This document shows positions 28,621-36,914 of a stretch of 37,793 bases of DNA, piece after piece; within the stretch, counting starts at the first letter, position 1, and each line of letters opens with the position of its first letter. The notes beneath the pieces were generated by a model. That model ran no database searches. It was not told the DNA's origin and saw only the letters and a program-made list of their open reading frames with translations. The DNA is from a virus. The position numbers were made by a program, and so were the translations under genes. Location: positions 1 to 37,793 of the IMG/VR virus record IMGVR_UViG_3300044608_000471, one strand, 5' to 3'.

Positions 28621-30765
28621 ATGGACTACACAGGAATCGCCGCTGCTGGAGCGGTCAGCGAGGGCGGCTCGGCCAAGGACAAGAGCGACTCTGAGGTGCT
28701 CTCGACGGCCCGCAGTCGCCTCGACATGGCGATTTCTGCGCTGTCTGAGTCGCGTGAAGACGAGCTGGACGACCTGCGGTTCTACGCCGGCTCGCCCGAC
28801 AACCACTGGCAGTGGCCGGCTGACGTGCTGGCGACCCGTGGCGCGGTGCAGGGTCAGACGATCAACGCCAGACCGTGCCTGACGATCAACAAGCTGCCGC
28901 AGCACGTTCACCAGGTGACCAACGAGCAGCGGCAGAACAGGCCGCAGCCCAAGGTCATCCCGGCAGACGACGGCGCTGACGTTGAAGTGGCCGAGGTCTT
29001 CAACGGCATGATTCGGCACATCGAGTACATCTCGGACGCCGACGTGGCCTACGATACAGCGTGCGAGAACCAGGTGTCCTACGGTGAGGGCTACGCTCGT
29101 ATCCTGACCGAGTACTGCGACGACGACACGTTTGATCAGGACATCAAGATCGGGCGCATCCGCAACAGTTTCAGCGTCTACATGGACCCGCTGATCCAAG
29201 ACCCGTGCGGCTCAGACGCCCGCTGGTGCTTTATCACCGAGGACATTCCCAAGGACGAGTACGAGCGCCAGTACCCGGACGCCGCGCCCATCACCACGCT
29301 GCAAACGCTGGGCGTAGGCGACCAAGGCTTTAGCCAGTGGATGAACGAAAACACGGTGCGTATCGCCGAGTATTTCTACATCGAAAACACCAAAGAAACG
29401 CTCAACCTGTACCCCGGCAACGCCACGGCGTTTAGCGGCACGCCCGAGGACAAGATGATGCGGGCGCAGTTTGGCAAGCCCCTGCGCTCGCGCCCGTCTG
29501 ACCGCAAGAAGGTCAAGTGGCTCAAGATCAACGGCTACGAGGTGCTGGAGCGCTCTGACTGGGCCGGCTCGCACATCCCGGTGATCCGCTGCGTGGGCAA
29601 CGAGTTCGAGGTTGAGGGGCGGCTCTACGTCAGCGGCCTCGTGCGTAACGCCAAAGACGCGCAGCGCATGTACAACTACTGGACCAGCCAAGAAGCCGAG
29701 ATGCTGGCGCTGGCGCCTAAGGCGCCGTTTATCGGCTACGGCGGTCAGTTCGAGGGCTACGAGATGCAGTGGAAGACTGCAAACACCCAGAACTGGCCCT
29801 ACCTTGAGGTCAATCCAGACGTTACAGACGGCGCAGGCGCCGTTTTGCCGCTGCCCCAGCGTGCAGCCCCACCGCTGCCCCAAACCGGCCTCATACAGGC
29901 CAAAATGGGTGCTGCTGACGACATCAAGAACACCACAGGTCAGTACAACGCATCGCTGGGCCAAACATCGAACGAGCGCAGCGGCAAGGCCATTTTGGCC
30001 CGGCAAAAAGAGTCGGACACCGGCACCTACCACTACGTTGACAACTACGCCCGGTTTATTCGCTACATCGGCCGTCAGTTGATCGACCTGATCCCGAAAA
30101 TCTACGACACGCAGCGCATCGCCCGGATTGTCGGCGAGGACGGCGAGTCCAAGATGATCAAGATCAACCCGATGCAGCCCGAGCCGGTTAAAAAGATCCG
30201 CAACGAGCAAGGCATTGTGGTCGAGAAGATTTACAACCCTGGCGTTGGCAAGTACGACGTGATGGTCATCACCGGGCCAGGCTTTGCCACCAAGCGTCAG
30301 GAGTCGCTGGAGGCGATGGCCCAACTGCTGCAAGGCAACCCAGACCTCTGGCGCGTGGCTGGCGACCTGTTCGTTAAGAACATGGACTGGCCGGGCGCTC
30401 AGGAGATGTCGCAGCGGTTTGCCAAGGTTATCGACCCGGCGATCATCGGCGACGATGAGGACAATCCGGCGCTGGCTGCGGCCAAGCAGCAGATGGAGGC
30501 CATGAACCAAGAGATGCAGCAGATGTCTGGGATGCTCCAGAACGTGCAGAAGTCGATGGAAGCCCGTGACCTGTCGATCAAAGAGTTCGAGGCCGAGATC
30601 AAGGCGTACCAGGCTGAGACGCAGCGCATCAGCGCGGTGCAGGCCGGCATGACCGAGCAGCAGATTCAGGACATCGCTATGGGCGTCGTGGCGGCTGCGA
30701 TGGAGAGCAATAACTTGAACTCGCAGATGCCGGAGATGATGCCTGAGCAAGGAGTTCCGCAATGA
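28621..30765 (+). CDS. Portal protein (P22 gp1-like)
   Basis: A 714-residue protein, close to P22 gp1 (725). It has the family signatures VTNEQRQNRPQPKVIP near 99-114, DTACENQVSYGEGYARI, and SFSVYMDPLIQDPCGSDARW, with a stem/clip region in the middle. The last 150 residues are a Gln/Met/Glu-rich helix (for example MNQEMQQMSGMLQNVQKSME), matching the C-terminal barrel of P22-like portals. The dodecamer forms the DNA channel at one vertex. The stop overlaps the next gene by ATGA. Confidence 0.9.
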   Translation: MDYTGIAAAGAVSEGGSAKDKSDSEVLSTARSRLDMAISALSESREDELDDLRFYAGSPDNHWQWPADVLATRGAVQGQTINARPCLTINKLPQHVHQVTNEQRQNRPQPKVIPADDGADVEVAEVFNGMIRHIEYISDADVAYDTACENQVSYGEGYARILTEYCDDDTFDQDIKIGRIRNSFSVYMDPLIQDPCGSDARWCFITEDIPKDEYERQYPDAAPITTLQTLGVGDQGFSQWMNENTVRIAEYFYIENTKETLNLYPGNATAFSGTPEDKMMRAQFGKPLRSRPSDRKKVKWLKINGYEVLERSDWAGSHIPVIRCVGNEFEVEGRLYVSGLVRNAKDAQRMYNYWTSQEAEMLALAPKAPFIGYGGQFEGYEMQWKTANTQNWPYLEVNPDVTDGAGAVLPLPQRAAPPLPQTGLIQAKMGAADDIKNTTGQYNASLGQTSNERSGKAILARQKESDTGTYHYVDNYARFIRYIGRQLIDLIPKIYDTQRIARIVGEDGESKMIKINPMQPEPVKKIRNEQGIVVEKIYNPGVGKYDVMVITGPGFATKRQESLEAMAQLLQGNPDLWRVAGDLFVKNMDWPGAQEMSQRFAKVIDPAIIGDDEDNPALAAAKQQMEAMNQEMQQMSGMLQNVQKSMEARDLSIKEFEAEIKAYQAETQRISAVQAGMTEQQIQDIAMGVVAAAMESNNLNSQMPEMMPEQGVPQ

Positions 30766-31127
30766 GCACCGCAGCAGACTTCATGGGCCTCTTGTTCTTG
30801 GCCCGCGACGTAGCCCATTCGGTGCATCTGAACACGCGCAGCTACTCCAAGCATGTGGCGCTCAACACCTTTTACGACACCATCATCGACCACGCTGATG
30901 CGTTTGCCGAGGCGTACCAAGGGCGTCACGGGCTGATTGGTCCCATTACCCTACACTCGGCCAAAAAGACGACCAACATCACCGAGTTCCTTGAGGCATC
31001 ACTGGCCGAGGTTGAGGAGATGCGCTACAAGGTGGCGAAAAAAGAAGACACCTCGTTGCAGCAGTTAATCGACAACATTGTCGAGTTGTACCTGACCACT
31101 CTGTACAAACTCAAGTTTCTGGCATGA
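30762..31127 (+). CDS. Ferritin-like four-helix protein (DUF5856-like), 121 aa
   Basis: Starts MSTAADFMGLLFLARDVAHS and has VHLNTRSYSKHVALNTFYD and DHADAFAEAYQG, then two more helices. The spacing of His, Glu and Asp across helices recalls small Dps/ferritin-like proteins, and the pattern matches the DUF5856 family, tentatively. It may bind metal or act in the virion. Overlaps both neighbours by ATGA. Confidence 0.65.
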   Translation: MSTAADFMGLLFLARDVAHSVHLNTRSYSKHVALNTFYDTIIDHADAFAEAYQGRHGLIGPITLHSAKKTTNITEFLEASLAEVEEMRYKVAKKEDTSLQQLIDNIVELYLTTLYKLKFLA

Positions 31128-31582
31128 CCTTAACAGTCAACCACTCAACACCCGCCGACGGCACGTTTAGCGCCACCGGCGCGGCGGCTTGGGACGCATC
31201 GCACACGTTGACGGGTGCGATAGACATCGCCAACGGCGGTACGGGCGAAACAACACGGCAAGCAGCAATAGACGCCCTAGCAGGCGCGGTAACCTCTGGG
31301 CAGTATCTGCGCGGCAACGGTACCGACGTAGTCATGTCTGCTATCCAAGCGGCAGATGTACCGACTTTAAATCAGAATACGACCGGAACCGCATCAAACG
31401 TGACAGGCATTGTGGCCGTGGCAAACGGCGGCACAGGAACGGCAACACCGTCATTGGTAGCCGGCACCAATGTGACCATTACAGGCTCTTTTCCAAACCA
31501 AACCATCAACGCTTCTGGTGGTGGTGGCGGTGGCTCTTCACCCATCCCTAAACTACAATCTTGGTCTATTGGAGCAATGTAA
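31124..31582 (+). CDS. Tail fibre-like protein, 152 aa
   Basis: Thr/Gly/Ala-rich with two NGGTG motifs (IDIANGGTGETT near residues 37-48 and VAVANGGTGTAT near 101-112), typical of tail fibre shafts. The C-terminus has a Gly run (SGGGGGGSS). It is the first gene of the fibre module. It likely forms part of the host-recognition apparatus. Overlaps the previous stop (ATGA). Confidence 0.7.
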   Translation: MTLTVNHSTPADGTFSATGAAAWDASHTLTGAIDIANGGTGETTRQAAIDALAGAVTSGQYLRGNGTDVVMSAIQAADVPTLNQNTTGTASNVTGIVAVANGGTGTATPSLVAGTNVTITGSFPNQTINASGGGGGGSSPIPKLQSWSIGAM

Positions 31583-32026
31583 ATGGCACAGAACACAAAC
31601 CCTATTTTTCCGCTAATCCCTGTTAACTCTTGGGTAAGCGGAACAGCCGCAACAGCAGGTACTCCTGGCCTAACTGCTAACACCACCACAGACCTGACCA
31701 GCGGCACAATCTACGGCCCGATTGAAACGGCTGGTGCTGTGGAAGGCTCACGGCTTGATTTTATTAAGGTCAGGTCGCTTGGCACTAACGTGCAAACTGT
31801 TGTCCGCATCTGGATCAACAACGGCTCTGTGACGACAACAGCAGCCAACAACACGCTGTATCTTGAGCGCACACTGTCTGCAACAACGGTATCGCAAACA
31901 GCAGAACAACCTGACATTATCTTGCCTTTGAACATTAGTTTAGCGGCGGGTTACCGTGTGTACGCTACGTTTGGTACAGCAGTGGCGGCAGGCTTTCACC
32001 TGACTGCCATTGGCGGGGATTACTGA
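31583..32026 (+). CDS. Tail-associated beta protein, 147 aa
   Basis: Starts MAQNTNPIFPLIPVNSWVSG and is Thr/Ala-rich with beta strands (RLDFIKVRSLGTNVQTVVRI, LAAGYRVYATFG). Likely a fibre or adaptor subunit; the LPLNISLAAGYRVYATFGT ending recalls phage tail proteins of unknown function. Starts directly after the preceding stop. Confidence 0.6.
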   Translation: MAQNTNPIFPLIPVNSWVSGTAATAGTPGLTANTTTDLTSGTIYGPIETAGAVEGSRLDFIKVRSLGTNVQTVVRIWINNGSVTTTAANNTLYLERTLSATTVSQTAEQPDIILPLNISLAAGYRVYATFGTAVAAGFHLTAIGGDY

Positions 32027-33210
32027 TGTTTACGGGGTTTGCATCTGAGAACACACCTGCAATACAGGTGTGGGATTTTTTTACTGCACAAGCATCTACT
32101 TCTGCCGATAGAACTATTTCACTAACAGATGATTGTGCTCCAATTCAGTATTTTAGAACGGGAGCAGGAACCAACACTATACGAGTTTACTTGCCAACAT
32201 CCCCACCTGAAGGCAAAGTTATCAGGTTTATTGTTGCCAGATACGGAAGCAACAGCCAAGGCATAAACATATATTCAAGCGATGCAAGAGATGGAACCGC
32301 TGCACAATCTGCCTCTGGTATTTATTACGGCACTCCCGGTAAAAATTTAGAGCTTGTATATTGTAAAAATGCAATTTCAACGGGGGCTGGTGGTAATGCC
32401 GAAACTGGATGGCTTTCTCTAACTGAAACGCCCGTATCGTCACCTGCTTACCGAGCAGTGGCTTTTTCAAGTTCTAATGCTACCGGGAACCATGCTATTG
32501 CTGGTGGAGCAGTTGCAACTGCATCCGGTGCTAATTCAGTGTGCTTGGGAGGCCAGAACGCTACTGCGTCTGGAAGTGGTGCTGTATGTATTGGCAACGG
32601 AACTTCAAGCGGTTCAAGTTCTGCTGTTGTGGGTGGTTCCAGCAACACAGCAAGCAGTACAACCGCTGGCGTCTATGCTGGAAATGTAAATACAGCAAAT
32701 AGTAGTTATTCCGCTGTAGTTGGTGGTGGTTACGGCACGACAAGATCAATAAATGGAAACTTTGTCACGCCTGCAAGTGACACGCCTATTACTTCATCAG
32801 CGGGGCGGCAGCAACTTGCAACATTGTTACTTGGTCGAGAAACTACGAATGCAACGGCAACAAGACTCGCAAGCAACGCTGGTGCGGCAGGAACAACCAA
32901 CCAAGTAATTCTGCCTAACAACAGTGCCTACACATTCCAAGGCACTTGCATTGCTAACGTAACTGGTGGTGGTACTACATCAGGCTGGAAGTTTGAAGGC
33001 GTAATTAAGCGCGGCGCTAACGCTGCGTCCACAGCTTTGGTTGCGGCTGTGACTCCAACTGTTATTGCCCAAGATGTTGCCGCTGCTACTTGGGTTTTGG
33101 CAATTACTGCTGACACAACAAACGGCGGTATTGCTGTGACTGTCACCGGCGCAGCGGCGACCACAATCCGCTGGGTAGCAAAAATTGACACTACTGAGGT
33201 GACCTTCTAA
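32026..33210 (+). CDS. Tail fibre protein with YadA-like head repeats, 394 aa
   Basis: N-terminal beta domain (residues 1-145), then about residues 150-240 with Ala/Ser/Gly repeats such as NHAIAGGAVATASGANSVCL and NATASGSGAVCIG, the pattern of YadA-type trimeric adhesin heads. The C-terminal domain (QVILPNNSAYTFQGTCIANV onward) resembles endings of other phage fibre proteins. It probably forms a trimer that binds the host surface. The gene is AT-richer than the head genes, which suggests module exchange. TGATG coupling to the previous gene. Confidence 0.7.
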   Translation: MFTGFASENTPAIQVWDFFTAQASTSADRTISLTDDCAPIQYFRTGAGTNTIRVYLPTSPPEGKVIRFIVARYGSNSQGINIYSSDARDGTAAQSASGIYYGTPGKNLELVYCKNAISTGAGGNAETGWLSLTETPVSSPAYRAVAFSSSNATGNHAIAGGAVATASGANSVCLGGQNATASGSGAVCIGNGTSSGSSSAVVGGSSNTASSTTAGVYAGNVNTANSSYSAVVGGGYGTTRSINGNFVTPASDTPITSSAGRQQLATLLLGRETTNATATRLASNAGAAGTTNQVILPNNSAYTFQGTCIANVTGGGTTSGWKFEGVIKRGANAASTALVAAVTPTVIAQDVAAATWVLAITADTTNGGIAVTVTGAAATTIRWVAKIDTTEVTF

Positions 33211-33473
33211 TGGCTCTGAAAATCTCCATCCAAAACAGTAACGTAGGCGTACCGTTTACGGAGGCTTACGCCCGTATCACCAACATCTTTGGCAACAAAG
33301 ATCAGGTGCAGTACCAAGTCAGTGTCAGCGCCAATGCAGATGCCCGACAAGCAAACGCGCAGGAAGTGGCGTCACATGCCTTCTATTGCGCTACCCCGCA
33401 GGGCAACTTGATGGACGGCCTGTACGCTGATCTGAAGCTGCAAGCTGGTTTTGAGAATGCAGAAGACTGCTGA
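33210..33473 (+). CDS. Small protein of the fibre module, 87 aa
   Basis: Starts MALKISIQNSNVGVPFTEAY; contains YQVSVSANADARQANAQEV and ends FENAEDC. A small beta-rich protein often seen next to phage fibre genes; function unknown. TAATG overlap with the upstream stop. Confidence 0.6.
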   Translation: MALKISIQNSNVGVPFTEAYARITNIFGNKDQVQYQVSVSANADARQANAQEVASHAFYCATPQGNLMDGLYADLKLQAGFENAEDC

Positions 33474-33541
33474 TGGTCAAAGCACAAGCGCTAAAATTTG
33501 GGTTGAAAATACGCCAGAAACCGGCGAAAATTGACCTATGA
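33473..33541 (+). CDS. Tiny basic ORF, 22 aa
   Basis: TGATG start and ATGA stop link it to both neighbours. The peptide is MVKAQALKFGLKIRQKPAKI followed by two residues, very basic. The double coupling supports translation, the size does not. Confidence 0.4.
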   Translation: MVKAQALKFGLKIRQKPAKIDL

Positions 33542-33657
33542 GCGGCCCTTTTTTTGGCGGGAATTTTTTTGCCGGCGGCTTCTTTGCCGGCGTTGTGCAA
33601 GCAACTGAGCAACTTTTGATCAAGTTGCGGTCATTCACTGAACGTAGGAGATTTTAA
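33538..33657 (+). CDS. Phe/Gly-rich small protein, 39 aa
   Basis: MSGPFFGGNFFAGGFFAGVV opens the protein: three FF pairs separated by Gly, then a helix (QATEQLLIKLRSFTERRRF). Small GGFF-type proteins recur in podophages between tail genes; the role is unknown. ATGA and TAATG couplings at both ends. Confidence 0.55.
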   Translation: MSGPFFGGNFFAGGFFAGVVQATEQLLIKLRSFTERRRF

Positions 33658-33962
33658 TGGCGATCAACCTCAAAGCAATCACGTCAGTGATGGGCTATCA
33701 GCAAATCACAAGTCTTAGCTCGGCAACTCGACTGACAGTCCCTCAACGTGACTTAAACGGCCTGGTAGGCACGCCCCGCATTGCTATCATCACCCCTGAA
33801 ACGCAAGCTGTGCGCTGGCGCGATGACAATGTAGCCCCGACCTCGACGGTCGGAATGCCGCTGGCCGCTGGCGTCACTTTGCAGTACGATGGTGACCTGT
33901 CTCAGATTCAGTTCATTGAGCAAACTGCTGGGGCCAAGCTCAACATCACCTATTACTCTTGA
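33657..33962 (+). CDS. Small beta-rich protein, 101 aa
   Basis: Starts MAINLKAITSVMGYQQITSL, has VRWRDDNVAPTSTVGMPLAA and ends LNITYYS. AGGAG precedes the ATG. This WRDDGxxPT-like pattern is seen in small phage virion proteins. Function unknown. Confidence 0.6.
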   Translation: MAINLKAITSVMGYQQITSLSSATRLTVPQRDLNGLVGTPRIAIITPETQAVRWRDDNVAPTSTVGMPLAAGVTLQYDGDLSQIQFIEQTAGAKLNITYYS

Positions 33963-33972
33963 CGAGGTCATC

Positions 33973-34461
33973 ATGCAAGTTTCCAATGACACCCCGGCGC
34001 TGAACTACGTTGAGTACTTCACCAAGCAGTTGCCTATTGACCTGGCTACGATGGCCGCGCTGCGTGACGAACTGGCCGTGCGCCAAGGCGCTTTGTCGGC
34101 TGCTCAAGACGCAATCAAAGACCGCGATGCGGCCAAGCGCGAGCTAGAAGCCGCTAAGGCAGAAGCTGCAAGCATCAAAGTTGACGCAAAAGCTGACCGT
34201 GATGCGGCTGCACAGGCGCTGGCCGAAGCCCAAGCAAATGCCAGCAAACTGAACGACGCCGCCTCGGCGGCATCAAACGATGCAATCGCACGGGAAAAAG
34301 CAGTGGCAGCGCGTGAAAAACAAGTTGCAACGGCTGAAGCTGCGTTGACCAAAGGTCAAGAACAACTGGCTCAACAGCAAGCCGCGTTGGTTGCTGACCG
34401 AGCCGCACTTGAGGCTCGCGTCAAAGCCTTCCAAGACAAAGTTGCCGCGCTCAGCGCGTAA
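33973..34461 (+). CDS. Coiled-coil protein, 162 aa
   Basis: From residue 30 it is a near-continuous Ala/Lys/Glu/Gln helix (EAAKAEAASIKVDAKADRDA, AREKQVATAEAALTKGQEQL), a long coiled coil. GAGG stands 6 bases before the ATG at 33973. It could be a virion spacer or assembly factor. Longer upstream frames overlap the preceding gene and are not supported. Confidence 0.65.
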   Translation: MQVSNDTPALNYVEYFTKQLPIDLATMAALRDELAVRQGALSAAQDAIKDRDAAKRELEAAKAEAASIKVDAKADRDAAAQALAEAQANASKLNDAASAASNDAIAREKAVAAREKQVATAEAALTKGQEQLAQQQAALVADRAALEARVKAFQDKVAALSA

Positions 34462-34470
34462 GGACACGAC

Positions 34471-34974
34471 ATGCCCGCAGTATTGCTTTCAGCCTTTGGC
34501 GGCGTTGGTGCTCAGTTTTTTGACAACAGCGGCAATGTGCTGACTGGCGGCAAAATCTACACCTACGAGGCCGGCACAACTACGCCGTTGGCATCGTACA
34601 CTTCGTCGTCTGGCAACACCGCCCACACCAACCCTATTGTGTTAAATGCTGCTGGTCGGGTGCCCAGCGGCGGCGAGATTTGGATTGCGTTGCAGTTGTA
34701 CAAGTTTGTGCTTGAAACCAGCACCGGCGTTTTGATTGCCACTTACGACAATGTGGGCAGCAGCTTTAACGCCACCGCAATCATTGCAAACTTTACCGGT
34801 AACGGCTCCACTGTCGCATTCACGCTGGCAAGCGCTCCTGCGGGCGAGAACGCCACCAACGTGTACATCAACGGTGTGTACCAGCAAAAGAACACGTACA
34901 GCATTGCGGGCGCTGTGCTTACCTTTTCAGAAGCACCTCCGGTTACTTCAACAATTGAAGTCAACTACGTCTAA
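34471..34974 (+). CDS. Tail fibre / tailspike head-binding-like protein, 167 aa
   Basis: Contains AQFFDNSGNVLTGGKIYTYE and AGTTTPLASYTS, the common N-terminal domain of podophage tail fibres and spikes. A second beta domain follows (FTGNGSTVAFTLASAP, VYINGVYQQKNTYSI). As a stand-alone protein it may be an adaptor holding the spike encoded downstream. Confidence 0.7.
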   Translation: MPAVLLSAFGGVGAQFFDNSGNVLTGGKIYTYEAGTTTPLASYTSSSGNTAHTNPIVLNAAGRVPSGGEIWIALQLYKFVLETSTGVLIATYDNVGSSFNATAIIANFTGNGSTVAFTLASAPAGENATNVYINGVYQQKNTYSIAGAVLTFSEAPPVTSTIEVNYV

Positions 34975-34983
34975 AAAACAATC

Positions 34984-35622
34984 ATGGCTGACCTAAAAAT
35001 TTCTGCACTGACTGGAGCAAGCACTCCTCTTGCTGGCACCGAGGTTCTGCCGATTGTTCAAAGCGGGTCAACGGTAAAAGTGTCTGTCGCAAACCTTACG
35101 GCTGGCCGCGCTGTTGCAACGGCTGGCGGGTCGTTTACGGACAACATCACCCAAGGCACCGCAGGCAAAGGCATCGACTTCACCGCCAACACGGGCGCGC
35201 CAGGGATGACGAGCGAGTTGCTGAACTGGTATGAGGAGGGGGCGTTTACGCCTACCGTCATTGGCTCAACTACAGCGGGCACTGCGTCATATGCGTCCCA
35301 AAAAGGCATTTACACAAGAATTGGCAATGTTGTGTATTTTTCTATTGCGTTGAACTGGAATTCTGGAACAGGTACTGGAAATCTGCGAATGTCTGGTTTG
35401 CCTTTTACAACTCGCAACGATTCAATACTATTTAACTCTGTAACAATAGGCGTGCAGTCTAATTTAACATTGACTGTTGGAACTTATCCAACAGCAATTA
35501 CCATACCAAACACTAATCAGATAGCATTTTACGCAGGCGTTGTTGGCCCTGGCGGTGGAACTACAACGATTGCTTATGACGCCGAAGCCGAAATTGAGTG
35601 CAGTGGGTTTTATTTCATTTAA
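34984..35622 (+). CDS. Tail fibre protein, 212 aa
   Basis: Starts MADLKISALTGASTPLAGTE, then VLPIVQSGSTVKVSVANLTA, a widespread N-terminal module of phage fibres. The C-terminal domain (about residues 75-212, EEGAFTPTVIG through ECSGFYFI) is a beta sandwich type seen at fibre tips, likely the receptor-binding end. A drop in G+C within the C-terminal half suggests domain swapping. Confidence 0.7.
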   Translation: MADLKISALTGASTPLAGTEVLPIVQSGSTVKVSVANLTAGRAVATAGGSFTDNITQGTAGKGIDFTANTGAPGMTSELLNWYEEGAFTPTVIGSTTAGTASYASQKGIYTRIGNVVYFSIALNWNSGTGTGNLRMSGLPFTTRNDSILFNSVTIGVQSNLTLTVGTYPTAITIPNTNQIAFYAGVVGPGGGTTTIAYDAEAEIECSGFYFI

Positions 35623-35631
35623 GGACAAAAA

Positions 35632-36837
35632 ATGTCGCTGACCAAAGCAACATACTCGATGATCAGCTACGCGCCGATCAACGTCATGGACTATGGCGCG
35701 GTCGGTGACGGGCTTACTGACGACACTGCGGCCATCAATGCCGCGATTGCTGCGGCCCCCGCTGGCGGCTGGGTAATCCAGCTTGGCCCAGCGCATTTGA
35801 TCTCATCTACGATTGAGGTCAACAAGCCAGTTCGCATCACAGGCCTGTCTAGAGAAAACACTACGGCGTCTAGGATTTTTAAAAAATCCACGATGACCAC
35901 TTCTGCGATCAAGATCACAACTTCAAACGTTGCACTTGAAAATTTTGCGTTGACCGGGCAAGCCGGTAACACTGGCGATGGGATTTGGGTTTTTCAGCAA
36001 TACGCCGTGTTGCAAAATTTAACTGTTAACTCAATCGGCGGTAACGGCATCGTTGTAGGCGACCCTACTGGATCGGTTAATACCAACATTTTTGGCTTTT
36101 ATAACATAACTGTTATTGGAAGTACTTTTAACGGGTTTTATTTTGATTCGTTTACTACTAATGCTGGCGGCGGCACGTTGGTGAATTGTTTTAGCCACCT
36201 TAACTCTGCCGATGGTTTTAGATTTGATCGCTCGCAGTTAAACACCCTAGTGGGTTGCGTCGCCGAACAAAACACGGCTTATGGTCTTAGTTACGGCAAC
36301 GGCGCCAGAGACATTTGGTGGTTTGCGGGCGACAGTGAAGCCAACGGATTTGGCGACTTCAACAAGGACGCCAACGCATTGCGCTGCAATGCTCTTAGCT
36401 CGTCTATCAACGACTGCATTGGCGCTAGGATTTACAACAGCGCAGCGCAAAGCATTCCAAATGCGGTTTCTACGGCGTTGACGTTCAATGCTGAATATTT
36501 TGACACTGATGGGATGCGCGACCCGCTGGGAGTGCGCCCCAATGCGCTGACGGCTACCACAAAAGGCAAATACATTGTTACGGCCAATGTTGGACTTAAT
36601 GCAAACGCTACAGGCACTCGCTCAGTAGGTATAAAATTAAACGGTGCTACGTTTGTTGCACAACAGACTTGGGTTGGCTTTACCGGGGACAGCAATATCG
36701 TTAGCGTTACGGCCACAATAAGCATGAACGTAGGCGATTACGTTGAAGTTTTTGTCTATCAAAATTCAGGCGGCGCATTAGACACAACATTGTTTAATCA
36801 AGCCACCCCGGTGTTTTCGGCTATTCGCCAAAACTAG
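35632..36837 (+). CDS. Tailspike with pectate-lyase-like beta-helix and C1q-like C-terminus
   Basis: A 401-residue protein. The N-terminal INVMDYGAVGDGLTDDTAAI is the signature of phage beta-helix depolymerase spikes. Repeated rungs follow to about residue 270 (TSNVALENFALTG, YAVLQNLTVNSIGGNGIVVG). The last 130 residues (GKYIVTANVGLNANATGTRS to VFSAIRQN) look like a C1q/TNF-type trimerisation domain. It probably binds and may cleave a capsular or O-antigen polysaccharide. Catalytic residues cannot be assigned by eye. Confidence 0.78.
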   Translation: MSLTKATYSMISYAPINVMDYGAVGDGLTDDTAAINAAIAAAPAGGWVIQLGPAHLISSTIEVNKPVRITGLSRENTTASRIFKKSTMTTSAIKITTSNVALENFALTGQAGNTGDGIWVFQQYAVLQNLTVNSIGGNGIVVGDPTGSVNTNIFGFYNITVIGSTFNGFYFDSFTTNAGGGTLVNCFSHLNSADGFRFDRSQLNTLVGCVAEQNTAYGLSYGNGARDIWWFAGDSEANGFGDFNKDANALRCNALSSSINDCIGARIYNSAAQSIPNAVSTALTFNAEYFDTDGMRDPLGVRPNALTATTKGKYIVTANVGLNANATGTRSVGIKLNGATFVAQQTWVGFTGDSNIVSVTATISMNVGDYVEVFVYQNSGGALDTTLFNQATPVFSAIRQN

Positions 36838-36839
36838 TC

Positions 36840-36866
36840 TTGACAAGCGCCTTCTTAGCGCATAAT
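36840..36866 (+). promoter_or_regulatory. Late promoter for scaffold and capsid genes
   Basis: TTGACA (perfect -35, 36840-36845), 15 bases, CATAAT (36861-36866, 5 of 6). The spacer contains GCGC-N7-GCGC (36847-36861), a possible operator or transcript hairpin. A leader of about 40 bases follows to the scaffolding ATG. The spacing is short, so activity might need an activator. Confidence 0.6.
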
Positions 36867-36914
36867 CTGAGAACTGTACTGGCCCGGTAGACCAGGGATT
36901 CACAAGAATCGAAA

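Noticed and set aside
29212-30762. A 516-codon open frame antisense to the portal gene
   Set aside because: The plus strand holds a clear portal protein. Long antisense frames are expected opposite GC-rich genes with biased codons. The predicted protein is a Leu/Val/His/Arg-rich shadow without motifs.
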